Shown here piece by piece: positions 22,993-33,706 of a DNA stretch of 64,000 bases. Location of the stretch: NCBI GenBank assembly GCA_021613535.1, contig CP075493.1, positions 4,526,001 to 4,590,000 of the forward strand. Direction: 5' to 3'. Within the stretch, counting starts at the first letter, position 1, and every line of letters starts with the position of its first letter. The notes beneath the pieces were generated by a model, which was not told where the DNA came from, searched no databases, and saw only the letters and a list, made by a program, of their open reading frames with translations. Source of the DNA: Adineta vaga. Its lineage: Eukaryota; Rotifera. Both the position numbers and the translations under genes were made by a program.

Positions 22993-25824
22993 ATGGTGGA
23001 TCGTATAATATATGTCGATCCCGCTTTATCACATTGCTTCCGAAGTTTTTCGTTGTTCAGCATTATGTTGAAAAACAAATTTTCGATTATTTTTTTTTAT
23101 ATAAAGTTATTCATGACTATGAAAAAAGATCTTCATATTTACAAATGGTATGCTGATTTAATTGATAAAGAAACTGATAATGTTATTATTGTTTATCTTG
23201 GTGAACTTGAATGGAAATTTCTTAAACTTAGTTTTACAAATATTTTACAATTTCTTCGAAAACATACTTTAGTTTCACATGGAACGTTTTCAAATTATCA
23301 ACCACCGATCTTCGAAGATAAGTCATTAGTTATCAAGTCAACGAAATTATCTGGTCAATGGACAACTGAAAATGAATGTATTCGAGAAAAATTGTATGAA
23401 AATAAGAATGGATACATTCTTTGGGAATGTTTTATGCCAAGCGCAATGGCAGAGATTAAAATCGATGGAAATATAAATCAAGGTTTAGGTTATGTTGAAC
23501 GTTTGACAATGACTTTAAAACCTTGGCAAATGCCAATCAGTATTTTACGATGGGGAAGATTTTTATGTGAAAATCATTCGATTATTTGGATTCGTTGGGA
23601 AGGTGAAGAAGAAAAAGTTTTAATTTTTCATAATGGATTCAAATATCTTCATGGTATTATCAATGATGATAAGATCGAATATGGAACATATCGTTTGATA
23701 TTAGAAGAGAAATATATTCTACGTGATGGACCTTTAATTAAAACAATATTTGATGAATTTAGTTGGATTCAACAATGCTTTCCAGCTGGATTTTTAAATA
23801 TGAAAGAATGTAAATGGCAAACACAAAGTAAACTATATGAAAAGAATGATTGTGTTGCAACTGGATGGTCTATACATGAAAATGTGGATTGTAAACCAAA
23901 GATGCAATCGTTGGGAAAGATTTTCTATGGTTCATTATTTACTATTCTAATTCCATTATTATTAATCTTTTGGGCAAAGCAAACCGAACATTTTATTCAT
24001 CTACCAATTCCAACAAATTCTTTCATTGCAATTCTATTTTCTTTCTTTGGATCTATTTTAATGATTTTAGCGATGTTAGAATTATGGTATAAAGGTCATG
24101 GATTGCCAATGAATGCTTATCCACCACCAAAACTAGTCACAACTGGTGTTTATAAACTATTTCCACATCCGATTTATATTGGAAGTTCATTGATATGTTT
24201 CGGTCTATCAATGTATTATCAATCGAAAAGTGGATTTTGGTTAGTATCACCAATATTAACTTTAGCATGGCTTGCATTGGTATATGGTTATGAGAATGAA
24301 GATCTAAAAAATCGATTTCCTAAATTGACATGGAAAACCTTATTGGATTTACCAGATAATGTGAATGTGAGATGTCAATTTACAGATATTCTTTCTGCTT
24401 ATTGTTTAGTTCTAATTCCATGGTTAATTCTTTATCAACTTATTATATTTATTGGTCCTTCAGCTTATTCAATATCAACATATTTTCAATTTGAATCGAA
24501 TATTCCTGTTATTGAATGGACAGAATTGTTCTATCTTTTAGCATATCCTTTTGTCGCTTTAGTACCATTAATTATACAAACCAAACAACAAATTCGTTCT
24601 TTTATTATCGATGGTTTATTAAATATTAGTATTGGAATCTATTTACAATTCATATTACCCTTTGTTGCTGTACCTAAAGTATTTATTCCAGAAACATTTT
24701 TAGGACATATTTTATTACATGAACGTGATTTGGATGGACCTACTGGTGCTCTACCATCTTTTCATGTTTCTTGGGCATTTCTTTCTGCTTATTATTACAC
24801 AAAGACTTGTCCAAAATTTAAAGTCTTGTTTTATATTTTGTCCACTTGTATATCAACAAGTTGTGTTACTACAGGAATGCATAGTATAATTGATGTCATA
24901 GCTGGTTATATCTTATTTCTTATTTGTATTAAACGAGAATTCATATGGAATTGCATACGAAATTATTTTGAAAATTTAGCAAACTCTTGGTCAGCTTATC
25001 GAATTGGTTCGTTACGTATTATTAACAATAGTATTTACATATTTTTAAGTACATCAACAGGTTCTTTTATTCTTTTTTCACTCATCGGAAATATTTATGG
25101 AATATTCTGTATTAGTCTATCTTCATTATTTTTTGCTGGATTAGGGGGACAATTAATGGAACGTTCTTCGGGATTATCTCGACCATTTGGCTATTTTGGT
25201 TGTATCACTGGTGGTGTAATTGGATCGATTGTCGCTTCATGGTTATTCAGAATTCCCGCTATCTCACTTTTAGCAGCATATGCTTTAGCCAGTCCTTGGA
25301 TACAAGCAATTGGCCGTTTACGTTGTGTTGTACAAGGATGTTGTCATGGTCGGCCAACGAATAAGTCTCTTGGAATATTAATAACTAATCCACGTTCTCG
25401 AGTTTGTTCATTATCCCAACTACGCAATATGTATATTCATATCACACCTGCCTATTCGATTTTAGCAAATAGTTTGATCGGAATGCTTTTATGGCGACTT
25501 TGGTATTCAAATATTTCCTTATCTTTGATCATTAGTCTTTATTTCATTCTAATTGGTTTGAGTCGATTTGTTGAAGAACAATTTCGAGGTGAAATTCAAA
25601 CAATGATTTATTATCGATTGAAAATCTATCAATGGACAGCGATTATATTTGTACTGATAGGAATTTGTTTTAGTATGATTCCATTCTATGACAATATTCA
25701 TTTAAATCTTCAATGTAAATATGAATATATTATCCCGTCGATATTATTTGGACTAATTGTAGTACCTGTTATGGGTGTTGATTTTCCGGAATCAAAAAAG
25801 AAATTTTCACGTTTAACTGATTGA
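22993..25824 (+). CDS. Four-domain fusion: CrtC-like, ICMT/PEMT-like methyltransferase, PAP2, Lgt-like
   Basis: One intronless frame of 943 codons. Numbering from ATG 22993: (1) residues about 45-300, soluble, resembling CrtC/AttH lipocalin-like hydratases (NQGLGYVERL, then RWGRFL); (2) about 305-450, membrane methyltransferase of the ICMT/PEMT type with the SAM-site signature NAYPPPKLVTTGVYKLFPHP; (3) about 460-650, PAP2-type phosphatase with PSFH (588-591) and HSIID (His630, Asp634); (4) about 680-920, Lgt-like, with IGRLRCVVQGCCHG (773-786), HITPAY (816-821) and SRFVEEQFRG (857-866). Lgt moves diacylglycerol from phosphatidylglycerol to bacterial lipoproteins. All four folds are bacterial membrane-lipid or isoprenoid enzymes, so the protein may build or modify a lipid. 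The likely origin is bacterial (inference). ATGs at 23065 or 23113 are alternative starts. Confidence 0.85.
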   Translation: MVDRIIYVDPALSHCFRSFSLFSIMLKNKFSIIFFYIKLFMTMKKDLHIYKWYADLIDKETDNVIIVYLGELEWKFLKLSFTNILQFLRKHTLVSHGTFSNYQPPIFEDKSLVIKSTKLSGQWTTENECIREKLYENKNGYILWECFMPSAMAEIKIDGNINQGLGYVERLTMTLKPWQMPISILRWGRFLCENHSIIWIRWEGEEEKVLIFHNGFKYLHGIINDDKIEYGTYRLILEEKYILRDGPLIKTIFDEFSWIQQCFPAGFLNMKECKWQTQSKLYEKNDCVATGWSIHENVDCKPKMQSLGKIFYGSLFTILIPLLLIFWAKQTEHFIHLPIPTNSFIAILFSFFGSILMILAMLELWYKGHGLPMNAYPPPKLVTTGVYKLFPHPIYIGSSLICFGLSMYYQSKSGFWLVSPILTLAWLALVYGYENEDLKNRFPKLTWKTLLDLPDNVNVRCQFTDILSAYCLVLIPWLILYQLIIFIGPSAYSISTYFQFESNIPVIEWTELFYLLAYPFVALVPLIIQTKQQIRSFIIDGLLNISIGIYLQFILPFVAVPKVFIPETFLGHILLHERDLDGPTGALPSFHVSWAFLSAYYYTKTCPKFKVLFYILSTCISTSCVTTGMHSIIDVIAGYILFLICIKREFIWNCIRNYFENLANSWSAYRIGSLRIINNSIYIFLSTSTGSFILFSLIGNIYGIFCISLSSLFFAGLGGQLMERSSGLSRPFGYFGCITGGVIGSIVASWLFRIPAISLLAAYALASPWIQAIGRLRCVVQGCCHGRPTNKSLGILITNPRSRVCSLSQLRNMYIHITPAYSILANSLIGMLLWRLWYSNISLSLIISLYFILIGLSRFVEEQFRGEIQTMIYYRLKIYQWTAIIFVLIGICFSMIPFYDNIHLNLQCKYEYIIPSILFGLIVVPVMGVDFPESKKKFSRLTD

Positions 25825-26045
25825 TTGGAATGTTTCAATGATTTGTAAGGTTTATACGGTAGAGAAAACAAGTGTCTTTGTATTTAGTCATGAATCGATA
25901 AAAAATAGAATTTAGTCATGTTCTTCATTGTTTTTATTAACATGCTAGATTAATCTCTATCAATACAATCGTAACTTGATTATTCGATGTATTACAGTTT
26001 TGTTTTTCCTATAAAAGAGTTTATGTTTTTTTTTAATAAATAAAG

Positions 26046-27162
26046 ATGAAATATGAATATACAATTATATTTTGTCGTATTTTAATTTGTCTTTTGGCTA
26101 TTTCATCAACGATAGTTCTTTCATTAATGCCAGTCTATCTACCAACACCAATTACCAAAGTAATTGTTGATAATGATTGATTTGGTGCGGCATCATTTAT
26201 TCCTGTTTTACTCTTGTTAGATGCACAAATTCAAGTGCTTGATCTTACAGTTGCCGTTGGAAACAGTTGAGTTGCTCATGTCACTTTACATGTTTTACGT
26301 TTCGTTGAATTATGTAATTTAAATATATCTGTTTATAGAGGTGCTTAATATCCAATTTTGAATACTCTATTTCGTACTGAAACATGGGAAAGAATGCATG
26401 GTGAATTGCCTTATAAAGGAGCATATGCAGAACAAAATTTAACTGCAGAAACAATCGGTTTTGATCCAACACGTATCGTTTTATCAGCCTTACCAGAAGG
26501 CCTTCCAACTAAGACGACTGTGAAGGATATGAATGCAGTTAATTTTCTTATTTTAAAAATTCATCTATATTCTGGTCAAGTCTCTATTTTAGCACTTGGA
26601 CCATTAACAAACATTGCATTAGCTATAAAAACTCAACTCAACATTTGCAAGAAATGTTAAAGAAATCTTTATACAAGGCGGTTATCTGGATGCTAATATT
26701 GCTCAAATAATTGGTTCATTATTTCAAGCAGATCCTAATTCTGATTTCAATATTCTCTTCGATCCTGAAGCATCATCATCTATGGTTCTTACTGCTCATT
26801 TTCCTTCAATTGTTCTTGTTGGTCATGCAGCACAATTAGTAACCTTCGATTCATCCTATATCGATAGTATTACTACGACAAATACTCCTTTAATAACATT
26901 GATTGCGAAATATTATCCACGTAATCTTCCGATGTGGTATGAAGCAACTACGGCGACAATTCTCTATTCAGATCTAATTACGGATGCTTTTTCAGCGTAT
27001 GCAGATATTGATATTTCATTTAGTAGTCCATTTTATGGACAAATTCATATTCGGAAAAAAGCACTTGCACCAAGCTATGTTCGAAATGTTAGTTTTATTC
27101 AATCTAGTTCGACAAGCAGTTCAACGAACCTATTAGAAGCGTATATGTTAATCTTGTTATGA
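26046..27162 (+). pseudogene. Nucleoside hydrolase (IUNH family) pseudogene
   Basis: The conceptual frame from ATG 26046 begins with a signal peptide and then shows the nucleoside hydrolase start KVIVDND, but the next codon is TGA (26178). Further in-frame stops are TGA at 26268 and TAA at 26346, and the frame shifts near 26640, after which FARNVKEIFIQGGYLD continues in register to TGA 27160-27162. Other family marks are VYRGA, ILALGPLTNIALA and the C-terminal region up to residue about 370. In secreted fungal-type nucleosidases the residues at the first two stops are usually Trp, so TGG to TGA changes are likely. Four lesions make it a clear pseudogene. The intact form would cleave ribonucleosides into base and ribose. 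The fungal-like layout suggests past transfer (inference). Confidence 0.8.
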
Positions 27163-27602
27163 CAATAAATTTCTATGTTTTCGAGTAGAGAGAAAAACGA
27201 CCATGTGAATGGATTTAATGTTTACTGCTCATGTTATTGCTATTGTTATTTTAGTAACTCAATTTTCTTCTTCTTCTTCTTCTTCTATTTATTGTCAAGA
27301 AAGAACATACCTTGAAAAAATCAAAGCAGAAGAAAGAGAAAGAAAGAAAAAGAGAATTCCAATTTACAGTAACATCATCTTCTATTTCTTTTCTTCTCTG
27401 TTTGCTAGACGACTGACGATTACATGTGTGAATGTGTGTGTATGCACACAGAAATTTAAAGTATTTATTCATAATAATAATTCCTTATTTTCTTCGCCTT
27501 CTAGTTCAAAGTTGAATATTATAACTAATCAAGAGAAGAAAAACAAGAACAAGAAGAAATTAATTGATCAATTTGTATTTTCTAAAGAAATTCAATGTAA
27601 TT
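27163..27602. other. Probable 5' UTR/promoter with TTC repeat
   Basis: Includes a TTC trinucleotide run at about 27268-27286. An open frame from 27209 to 27610 is Ser- and Lys-rich, low in complexity, and overlaps the start of the next gene in another frame, so I treat it as non-coding. Confidence 0.45.
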
Positions 27603-28421
27603 ATGTCTAGTAATTCCAGTAACGCTCCACGTTTAACTATAACAAATACGTCTCTTTATCAACCAATTCATCCAAATACAATTACAACTACAACTGCAAC
27701 GATTCCAGTAACTCGTTCAACGATTAATGATTTTCGTGAAATTGTACGTGAACAATCATTTGTAACTCCAACAAATTCAGATTATAATTCTATTGATGTT
27801 CCTGTAAAAAAATTTCCACCCTTACCCGATATAACTGCATTGAATACTTCTATAAACAATGGATTCTATCGTACAGAAACAATTCTTACATCACCAAAAC
27901 AAGCACATCCGAAGAAACAAATTTTCAATCATTTCGCACCAGAACAACGCGGATACTTACCTGCATTGAATAAATCTCATATGGTATCGACAATGTCGAA
28001 AGTAATGGATCTCGATGAAGATTTACCACACTATGTAACTGATACAAAACATCGTGCGGCAACATATACATCACCCGGTGAACGTATTGTATCGCCGATA
28101 AAACGTCCATCGGCACCTATACCACCAACAAGTGCACAAATCAAACGACCTGGTCAAACTGCATTTATTAATGGTGAAGAAGACGAACAAGATGATGATT
28201 ATTGTTCAGGTGCAGAAGATGATGATAGTCAATTATTTGACGAACATTTTCGTTCATATCAACAACCGATTATCATGAATAATCGGCGAATAGATCATTA
28301 CAGTAATAAAAGTCGTCTTCAACATACAACAAGTAAACATCCGACTATAGTGGTTAATGATGATGATCATGATGATGGTGCTCATCCAATGGATTCAATT
28401 GATTTTGAACCATTTAATTAA
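27603..28421 (+). CDS. Disordered acidic-tailed protein, unrecognised
   Basis: ATG 27603 to TAA 28419-28421 gives 272 residues; the open frame extends further upstream, but MSSNSSNAPRL is the first ATG with plausible composition. No folded domain, TM or signal peptide is visible. It is rich in Thr, Pro, Ser and Asn. Short basic Pro motifs (SPIKRPSAPIPPTS) occur mid-protein, and two acidic patches (EEDEQDDDYCSGAEDDD and DDDHDDG) lie near the C-terminus. This is typical of a cytoplasmic or nuclear scaffold with short linear motifs. Codon composition matches the neighbouring genes, which supports it being real. No function can be assigned. Confidence 0.6.
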   Translation: MSSNSSNAPRLTITNTSLYQPIHPNTITTTTATIPVTRSTINDFREIVREQSFVTPTNSDYNSIDVPVKKFPPLPDITALNTSINNGFYRTETILTSPKQAHPKKQIFNHFAPEQRGYLPALNKSHMVSTMSKVMDLDEDLPHYVTDTKHRAATYTSPGERIVSPIKRPSAPIPPTSAQIKRPGQTAFINGEEDEQDDDYCSGAEDDDSQLFDEHFRSYQQPIIMNNRRIDHYSNKSRLQHTTSKHPTIVVNDDDHDDGAHPMDSIDFEPFN

Positions 28422-28679
28422 ATTTTCTTTTCTAGTAATGTTATATATGAATTTAAATAAAAGTACATTGATAGAAAAAACTAACTGTAAATCATATCAA
28501 ATATCAATCTCGAATGTAGAGTGATGATTAAGACTACTCACACCCTCCATCGTTTCTAATTTTATTACATAGTAATAACCATTTGATTCTTAAATCAATA
28601 AAAATGTTTTCAATCTAATCTCCATTCTTTTTTGTTTATCAGCAGGTTTTATTCGATTTTATAAACTGTTAGTATCACA

Positions 28680-29702
28680 ATGAATTGTATTATCGTACCT
28701 CTATCTGTAATTACATTCCATGTATTATTCTTAGTTGGAGAAACGAAAAGTTCAGCTTCACTTGGTCTTATCGGTGATGCGACGGATGTAATACGACCAA
28801 CATCAGGAGGTACAGTTCTCGTTGGTGGTGGTCCTGATGTTGATGCAGCAATGCAATGGATGATCAATAAATCAGGTGGTGGTGATTTTGTCGTACTTCG
28901 AGCGACTGGTACCGATGCTTACAATAGTTATATCTACAATTTAGGTTCGGTTAATTCCGTTGAAACTTTATTAATTGATTCACGCACGTTAGCAAATGAT
29001 CTTCAAGTAGAAGCAACGATTCTAGGAGCTGAAGCTGTGTTTATTACAGGTGGAAATCAAGCAAATTATGTTAATTATTGGAAAGATACGAAAATAGAGG
29101 ATGCACTTAATTATCTTCGAAATACTAAAAAAATACCTATAGGTGGTACATCGGCAGGTTGTGCTATTCTCGGTGGAACTTATTTTCCTGCTCTCTACGG
29201 TACACTGACAACGAATGATGCTCTTGATAATCCTTACAATCGATATCTGACTTTGGGTCATAATGATTTTCTCAATCAACCTTATCTAATAAATGTTATT
29301 ACGGATACTCATTTCAATAATCCAGATCGACGTGGTCGCCTCATAACATTTCTAGCACGTATGAATCAAGATTACGGAATTGTTGGTCGTGGCATTGGTG
29401 TTGATGAATCAACAGCTGTCTGTATTGAATCTAATGGTACTGGTCGTATATTTGGTACAGGTACTGCTTTTTTCCTAAGTCAAAATGGACCTGCCTACAA
29501 GCCAGAAGTATGTACTAATACTTCTCGTCTCGATTGGTATCGTCATCGGCAAGCGGTAACAGCATATAAAATTATTGGTAATAAAGATGGATCAGAAAGT
29601 TTTGATTTAAAAACATGGAGTCAAGTGAATAGCAAAATACATCAATATTATTATGTAAATCGTGGTGTTTTGGGCTTTTTTTTAGGGGAAAAAAAGAGTT
29701 GA
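28680..29702 (+). CDS. Secreted cyanophycinase-like serine peptidase (S51)
   Basis: 340 residues, intronless, with an N-terminal signal peptide (IIVPLSVITFHVLFLVGE). The fold is that of the S51 / class I glutamine-amidotransferase-like family. The nucleophile elbow is GGTSAGCAILGG (Ser in TSAG), with GTVLVGGGPDVDAAM and FITGGNQANYVNYW before it and DTHFNNPDRRGRL (His) after it. Cyanophycinases cleave the bacterial storage polymer cyanophycin into beta-Asp-Arg; related enzymes process other isoaspartyl peptides. The absence of introns, the signal peptide and the bacterial family suggest an acquired digestive enzyme (inference). The end (VLGFFLGEKKS) follows a T-rich run and may be altered by a small indel. 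Confidence 0.85.
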   Translation: MNCIIVPLSVITFHVLFLVGETKSSASLGLIGDATDVIRPTSGGTVLVGGGPDVDAAMQWMINKSGGGDFVVLRATGTDAYNSYIYNLGSVNSVETLLIDSRTLANDLQVEATILGAEAVFITGGNQANYVNYWKDTKIEDALNYLRNTKKIPIGGTSAGCAILGGTYFPALYGTLTTNDALDNPYNRYLTLGHNDFLNQPYLINVITDTHFNNPDRRGRLITFLARMNQDYGIVGRGIGVDESTAVCIESNGTGRIFGTGTAFFLSQNGPAYKPEVCTNTSRLDWYRHRQAVTAYKIIGNKDGSESFDLKTWSQVNSKIHQYYYVNRGVLGFFLGEKKS

Positions 29703-29729
29703 ATTTATTTCTTTAAATAAAAAGTAATG

Positions 29730-30258
29730 TCAATGACGTCGACATCCTTCACCACTATCTAAGTCATTTGGACCGTTACTACCCGTGGCAGTTCGTGGTA
29801 CTTGTCGAAGTCGATTGTAGATATCACGAGCAACACTTTCTCGATTACGTTCAGCTGTTCTGTCTGCTGCTTTAGCTGATTTCACACCAGTAACAAAAGC
29901 TGTACAGTTGCTATATAATAATGCTTGATTTACAGGACTTCTAATAAATGTAACGAAATTGATTGATTCACTTTGTAAAACAGCATTATATGTTGTATTC
30001 TGTTGAAAAGCGTTGAGAAGATTAATTGTATTTGTTAAATATGTTGCTTGAGTTGTTGTATTTGCACAAATACTAGTTGGAGTAACAAATAGTTGAACAA
30101 AATAGCTAAGAAATGATTGTGAACTTCCACGATGAGCTAATGATGCGCTGATACAGATGAACAACTATAATCAATAAATAAAATATATTTTCTTTTTTTA
30201 AATAAATTACTAAAGAAAAGTCTTTACTTACGAATGCGAAACAAACAAGTTTAGCCAT
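29730..30258 (-). CDS. Small secreted protein, unrecognised, two exons
   Basis: Exon 1 (30258-30232) encodes MAKLVCFAF and exon 2 starts at 30164. Together they give a signal peptide (MAKLVCFAFLFICISASLA) and a 153-residue protein, mostly helical, with few Cys, a Thr/Asn-rich middle and a C-terminus ending EGCRRH before TGA. The 67-base intron has GT-AG ends and splits the signal peptide. No family match was found. It converges with the cyanophycinase gene, ending 27 bases from it. Confidence 0.65.
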
Positions 30259-30743
30259 GATACTTCGAGGTAGTCTAATAAATATGTTAAGCTAAACCGA
30301 TTCCACATTTATATCAATTTCAATTCAATAGAAAAAAAGAATGTACTTTTTGTTAATGTGATGTAACACATCTGTTTTAAAACGAATTAGAAGATTCTAA
30401 TGAGTATAATAAAATGTATTCTTATTGTTATGATACAAAAACGAAGTAACAGATGTTTGTATAGAAAACATGTTAACCTAAAAGGACAAGAGGAGGTGTA
30501 AAAAAAAACAAGTCAATGAGTTCCAGTCTCTTCTCTAGTCATTGAATTCTTTTTCATGTGATGTCATTATAATTGAAAAATGGAATTGAGAATTATTTAC
30601 ATATGTTTCTCTCAGTTTTGTTTCAATGAAACCTTTCATATTGATTTGTAAATAGAAAAAAAGATGATTGAATTCTTTTCTTTCTTCCGCTCCGTAACAA
30701 CTTTACAAATAAATATAAATCAAAAAACACTAATAAAACAACT
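30259..30743. other. Intergenic between divergent genes
   Basis: No gene recognised. It should contain the two divergent promoters. Confidence 0.45.
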
Positions 30744-32024
30744 ATGATGCTACCATCTTCAACTGTTACTAATCCTAATGTAAGTGAATCATTTTGAACT
30801 ATATTTAAACATTAAAGAATACGTATATCTATATTTATTTAGATAAAATCTCGTTCCTATCGTATTTCATTACTAAATACTGATCATCTTTCCACAGCAA
30901 TCGAAGAGGATGAAGTTGATCTAGATGAAACAAGCGATTTTCCCAATACAGACACGATATTACCTCAACTTATTCCACCAACTACTGCACCGATATCAAT
31001 TCGATCATGGACAAACTTATCTGAAGAAAAGACAAAGAAACGATATTCATCTCGTCTGTATAAATTTGTTCAATTGGAAAAAGCACTTCAATCAGCAAAT
31101 CTTCTGAATAGTACCGATGAACGAAAGAAATTCGAACAAGATTATCATCAATCATTACAAAAAGATAAATTTAGAGAATTTCTTCAAACATATTATCGTA
31201 AAATTCAGATACATAAAGAAGAAATTGCTCGTGAACAAACAATGAAAACATCACGAACATTTACTTTTGTTGATTTAGAAAAGAATTTTCTTGCTTTAGA
31301 TCCAACACATGATGTTAAAATTGTTTTTGTTAATCATCCAAAACGATTTCTACCATCAAATCAACAACATTCAATGTCAGGTATTCAATGTGAAGATGCT
31401 GCTGTTGAAACATTCTATGAAAATCTTTCTCGTCGTTTACTAAATAATCCATCACGTGCTCGAGATGAAATTACGCATTTTGCTCGTCAAACAAGTGAAC
31501 GTCTTCAAGAATATATCCCATGTTTATCGCATGTGCCCTATCGAGTGAAAATTATTGATGAACGTGATAAAGAACATTCAATGGATGAACAAGCATTATT
31601 AAAAATGAAACATCGACAAAATTTAGCTGTGATTGAAAAACGTCGACAGAAAATTATGAAAATGATTGTACAAACAAGAAAGAATCAAATTAAAATGAAA
31701 CAATTAGATAAACGTGCACAATTAACCATTGATAATTCGACGTATTGTAAAGAATTACTTGAGAGAGTACATGAAATTGAAGAAAATATTAAAGAAAAAC
31801 CTCGACGAACACGTTCTGTCTCACAAAAAATGAATAGTATTCACTCATCGTCTTTGACAACAAGTCAAACTGTAACACCGACATCGTCGATAAGGCAATC
31901 ACCTCCTTTCGAAGATGCACTTTCAATGTATCAGATCGAAAAATCCAATAAAGTCCATGTCATTCAATCAACACGACCATTTACAAGTCCAGTTAAAAAA
32001 CCACAATGGATTAATTATTGTTAA
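30744..32024 (+). CDS. Coiled-coil, basic protein, unrecognised, two exons
   Basis: Exon 1, 30744-30779 (MMLPSSTVTNPN), joins exon 2 starting at 30843 to give 405 residues. After an acidic N-terminal stretch (EEDEVDLDE), residues about 90-310 are charged and helical, with a long basic helix (KRRQKIMKMIVQTRKNQIK) and a Ser/Thr-rich tail ending KKPQWINYC. No TM or signal peptide. The pattern fits a cytoskeletal or ciliary structural protein, but I recognise no family. Confidence 0.7.
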
Positions 32025-32431
32025 TTATTCAGCTTTTTCTCTTCATATTTTTTTTTCAAAATAAAGTGATGCGATACATATTTCTACGAAAGAAATATGT
32101 CGAAAATGACGTTACTGTTATCTTTTGTTGTTCTATTATTTATCTATTTGTTTCTCCGTTATGATAATCAAAACGATAGTTGATTCAAATCTTAGCCTTC
32201 GAGTTCTCCACAAAGCTTTCCTGTTGTTAATTTATTAGATGAAATGGATCATCTTTTTATTAGACGTGATTTTCATGAAAATTTAGTTTAACAGATTAAT
32301 ATTGGTGCCGTTTGTAAACAAAATTCTGGGAAAGGTATAGCAAGTTACACGAGAAAAACAAAAAGTTTTCAATATGCGGAAAAATGATTTTTCCTTGAAA
32401 TCATAAATACGAAAATAAAAAGAAATTATTT
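32025..32431. other. Intergenic, possible decayed coding piece
   Basis: A short frame at 32097-32182 encodes a membrane-anchor-like peptide (MSKMTLLLSFVVLLFIYLF) and ends in TGA. Further codons in that frame look coding-like (FPVVNLLDEMDHLFIRRDF) but contain two more stops. It could be the remnant of a type II membrane protein. Not enough for a family call. Confidence 0.25.
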
Positions 32432-33089
32432 CTATTTTTGAAATTTAAGTGATGCTGAATTGACACAATGACGTTCTTGAATTACTTTACCATTTCCATC
32501 ACGTAATCCTTCACCTTCAAAAACATGACCTAAAATATAAGAAAGAAATTCCTCTTTTCTTCTCTTTTAACTTCATACAAACCTAGATGACCATCACAAT
32601 TAGCACATAAAATCTCTTGACGATAACCATCAACATCTATCTTACGTCGAACAGATGAACCCATTGAAGAACTAAACGCTGGCCAACCACAATGTGAATC
32701 AAATTTCGATGATGAACTATGAAAAGAAATGTATTGTACAGATTTCGAAAATTCATTCGATATATTTTATACTCATATAATTCATGTCCACAACCAGCAC
32801 ATTGATAGATTCCTTTTTCGAAATGTTTATCATATTTTCCTGTACCAGGATATTCCGTATCTTTCAAACGTAATATACGATATTGTTCATTTGTTAATCG
32901 TTTTTTCCATTCATTATCGGATAGAATTTGTCGTTGTTTCGTATGGTCTGTTGATGAAGATAAATTTACACTAAAAATTCAAAAATATCTTACTACGTAC
33001 ATATTTTCGTATCGTTCTATGTTATACTTAGGTTTAGTGAATAGAAAAAGAGAACGTTGAGTAAGAATAGTTAAAGAACGACGTAACAT
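32432..33089 (-). CDS. MSRB: Peptide-methionine (R)-S-oxide reductase, MsrB
   Basis: Exons 33089-33028, 32970-32773, 32716-32583 and 32529-32432 give 163 residues. MsrB reduces methionine-R-sulfoxide in proteins. Visible features are the SelR start (NEQYRILRLKDTEYPGTGKY), the first zinc pair CAGC, SHCGWPAF, the second zinc pair CANC, GHLGHVFEGEG, and the catalytic RHCVNSASL with Cys rather than selenocysteine. The N-terminal 20 residues (MLRRSLTILTQRSLFLFTKP) are basic and hydrophobic, like a mitochondrial targeting peptide. All four exons join in phase. The start is 91 bases from the TMEM254 stop on the same strand. Confidence 0.93.
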
Positions 33090-33180
33090 AATCAATAGAT
33101 TTTCTACAATCACATAAAGATATCGAAAAAATATATTTCTTTAGGAAAAAAAACGCAATCAACAATGAACAAATAGAAAA

Positions 33181-33528
33181 TCACCATAATCCTCGTCGTG
33201 AATATGATTTTAATATACTCAATGAAGGATATCCTAGAATAAATGTCTGTATTATCCATAATTTTGTTGATTCTTGATCGATATTTAAATGCTGACAAAT
33301 TCGACGAGCAACATATGCTTCATAACTATGTGCAATAACTGTTGACCAAAGGATGAGAAAAAGTAGAAGACGATAATTCGAAATAGAATGATATAAAAAT
33401 TGACCAAATCCACCAAATTTATGAAAAGGTATTGCATATGGCCAATGAACCATGAGAAATAAAAAGATAATACAAGCAGGAATAATAATCCACCAGAAAA
33501 ATTTTGGAGATTCAAAACTTTTACTCAT
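33181..33528 (-). CDS. TMEM254: TMEM254-like four-helix membrane protein
   Basis: 115 residues from ATG 33528; an upstream non-canonical extension is unlikely. Three or four hydrophobic helices include FWWIIIPACIIFLFLMV and LLLFLILWSTVIAHSYEA. The C-terminal WIIQTFILGYPSLSILKSY matches the end of vertebrate TMEM254 (WFLQTFFFGIASLTIL). The role of the family is poorly known. It sits tightly between MsrB and 4EHP on the same strand. Confidence 0.8.
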   Translation of the reverse strand: MSKSFESPKFFWWIIIPACIIFLFLMVHWPYAIPFHKFGGFGQFLYHSISNYRLLLFLILWSTVIAHSYEAYVARRICQHLNIDQESTKLWIIQTFILGYPSLSILKSYSRRGLW

Positions 33529-33706
33529 CTGAAATAGACGTATGTTTTGTTTGTTTCTTATCAAATCGACGAATACATGACAGTAATCAAGAAAGAAATT
33601 GTAATCATTTGTTTAAAAGAAAGCAAAACAATACGAATGAATTTCGAAGACAAAACAACAAAAACAACAACAACAATGTTGACAAATACACATATGAAGA
33701 AACTAT

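Noticed and set aside
26178-26348. Idea that TGA encodes Trp in this genome
   Set aside because: Intact genes here end in TGA (for example at 25822-25824, 29730-29732, 37346-37348) and use TGG for Trp, so ordinary pseudogene decay explains the stops.
27209-27610. Open frame of 133 codons with a Ser run
   Set aside because: The Ser run comes from a TTC microsatellite, and the end overlaps the following gene in another frame; more likely 5' UTR.
32097-32340. Possible type II membrane protein gene
   Set aside because: Three stops within 80 codons and no recognisable domain; kept only as a note in the intergenic entry.
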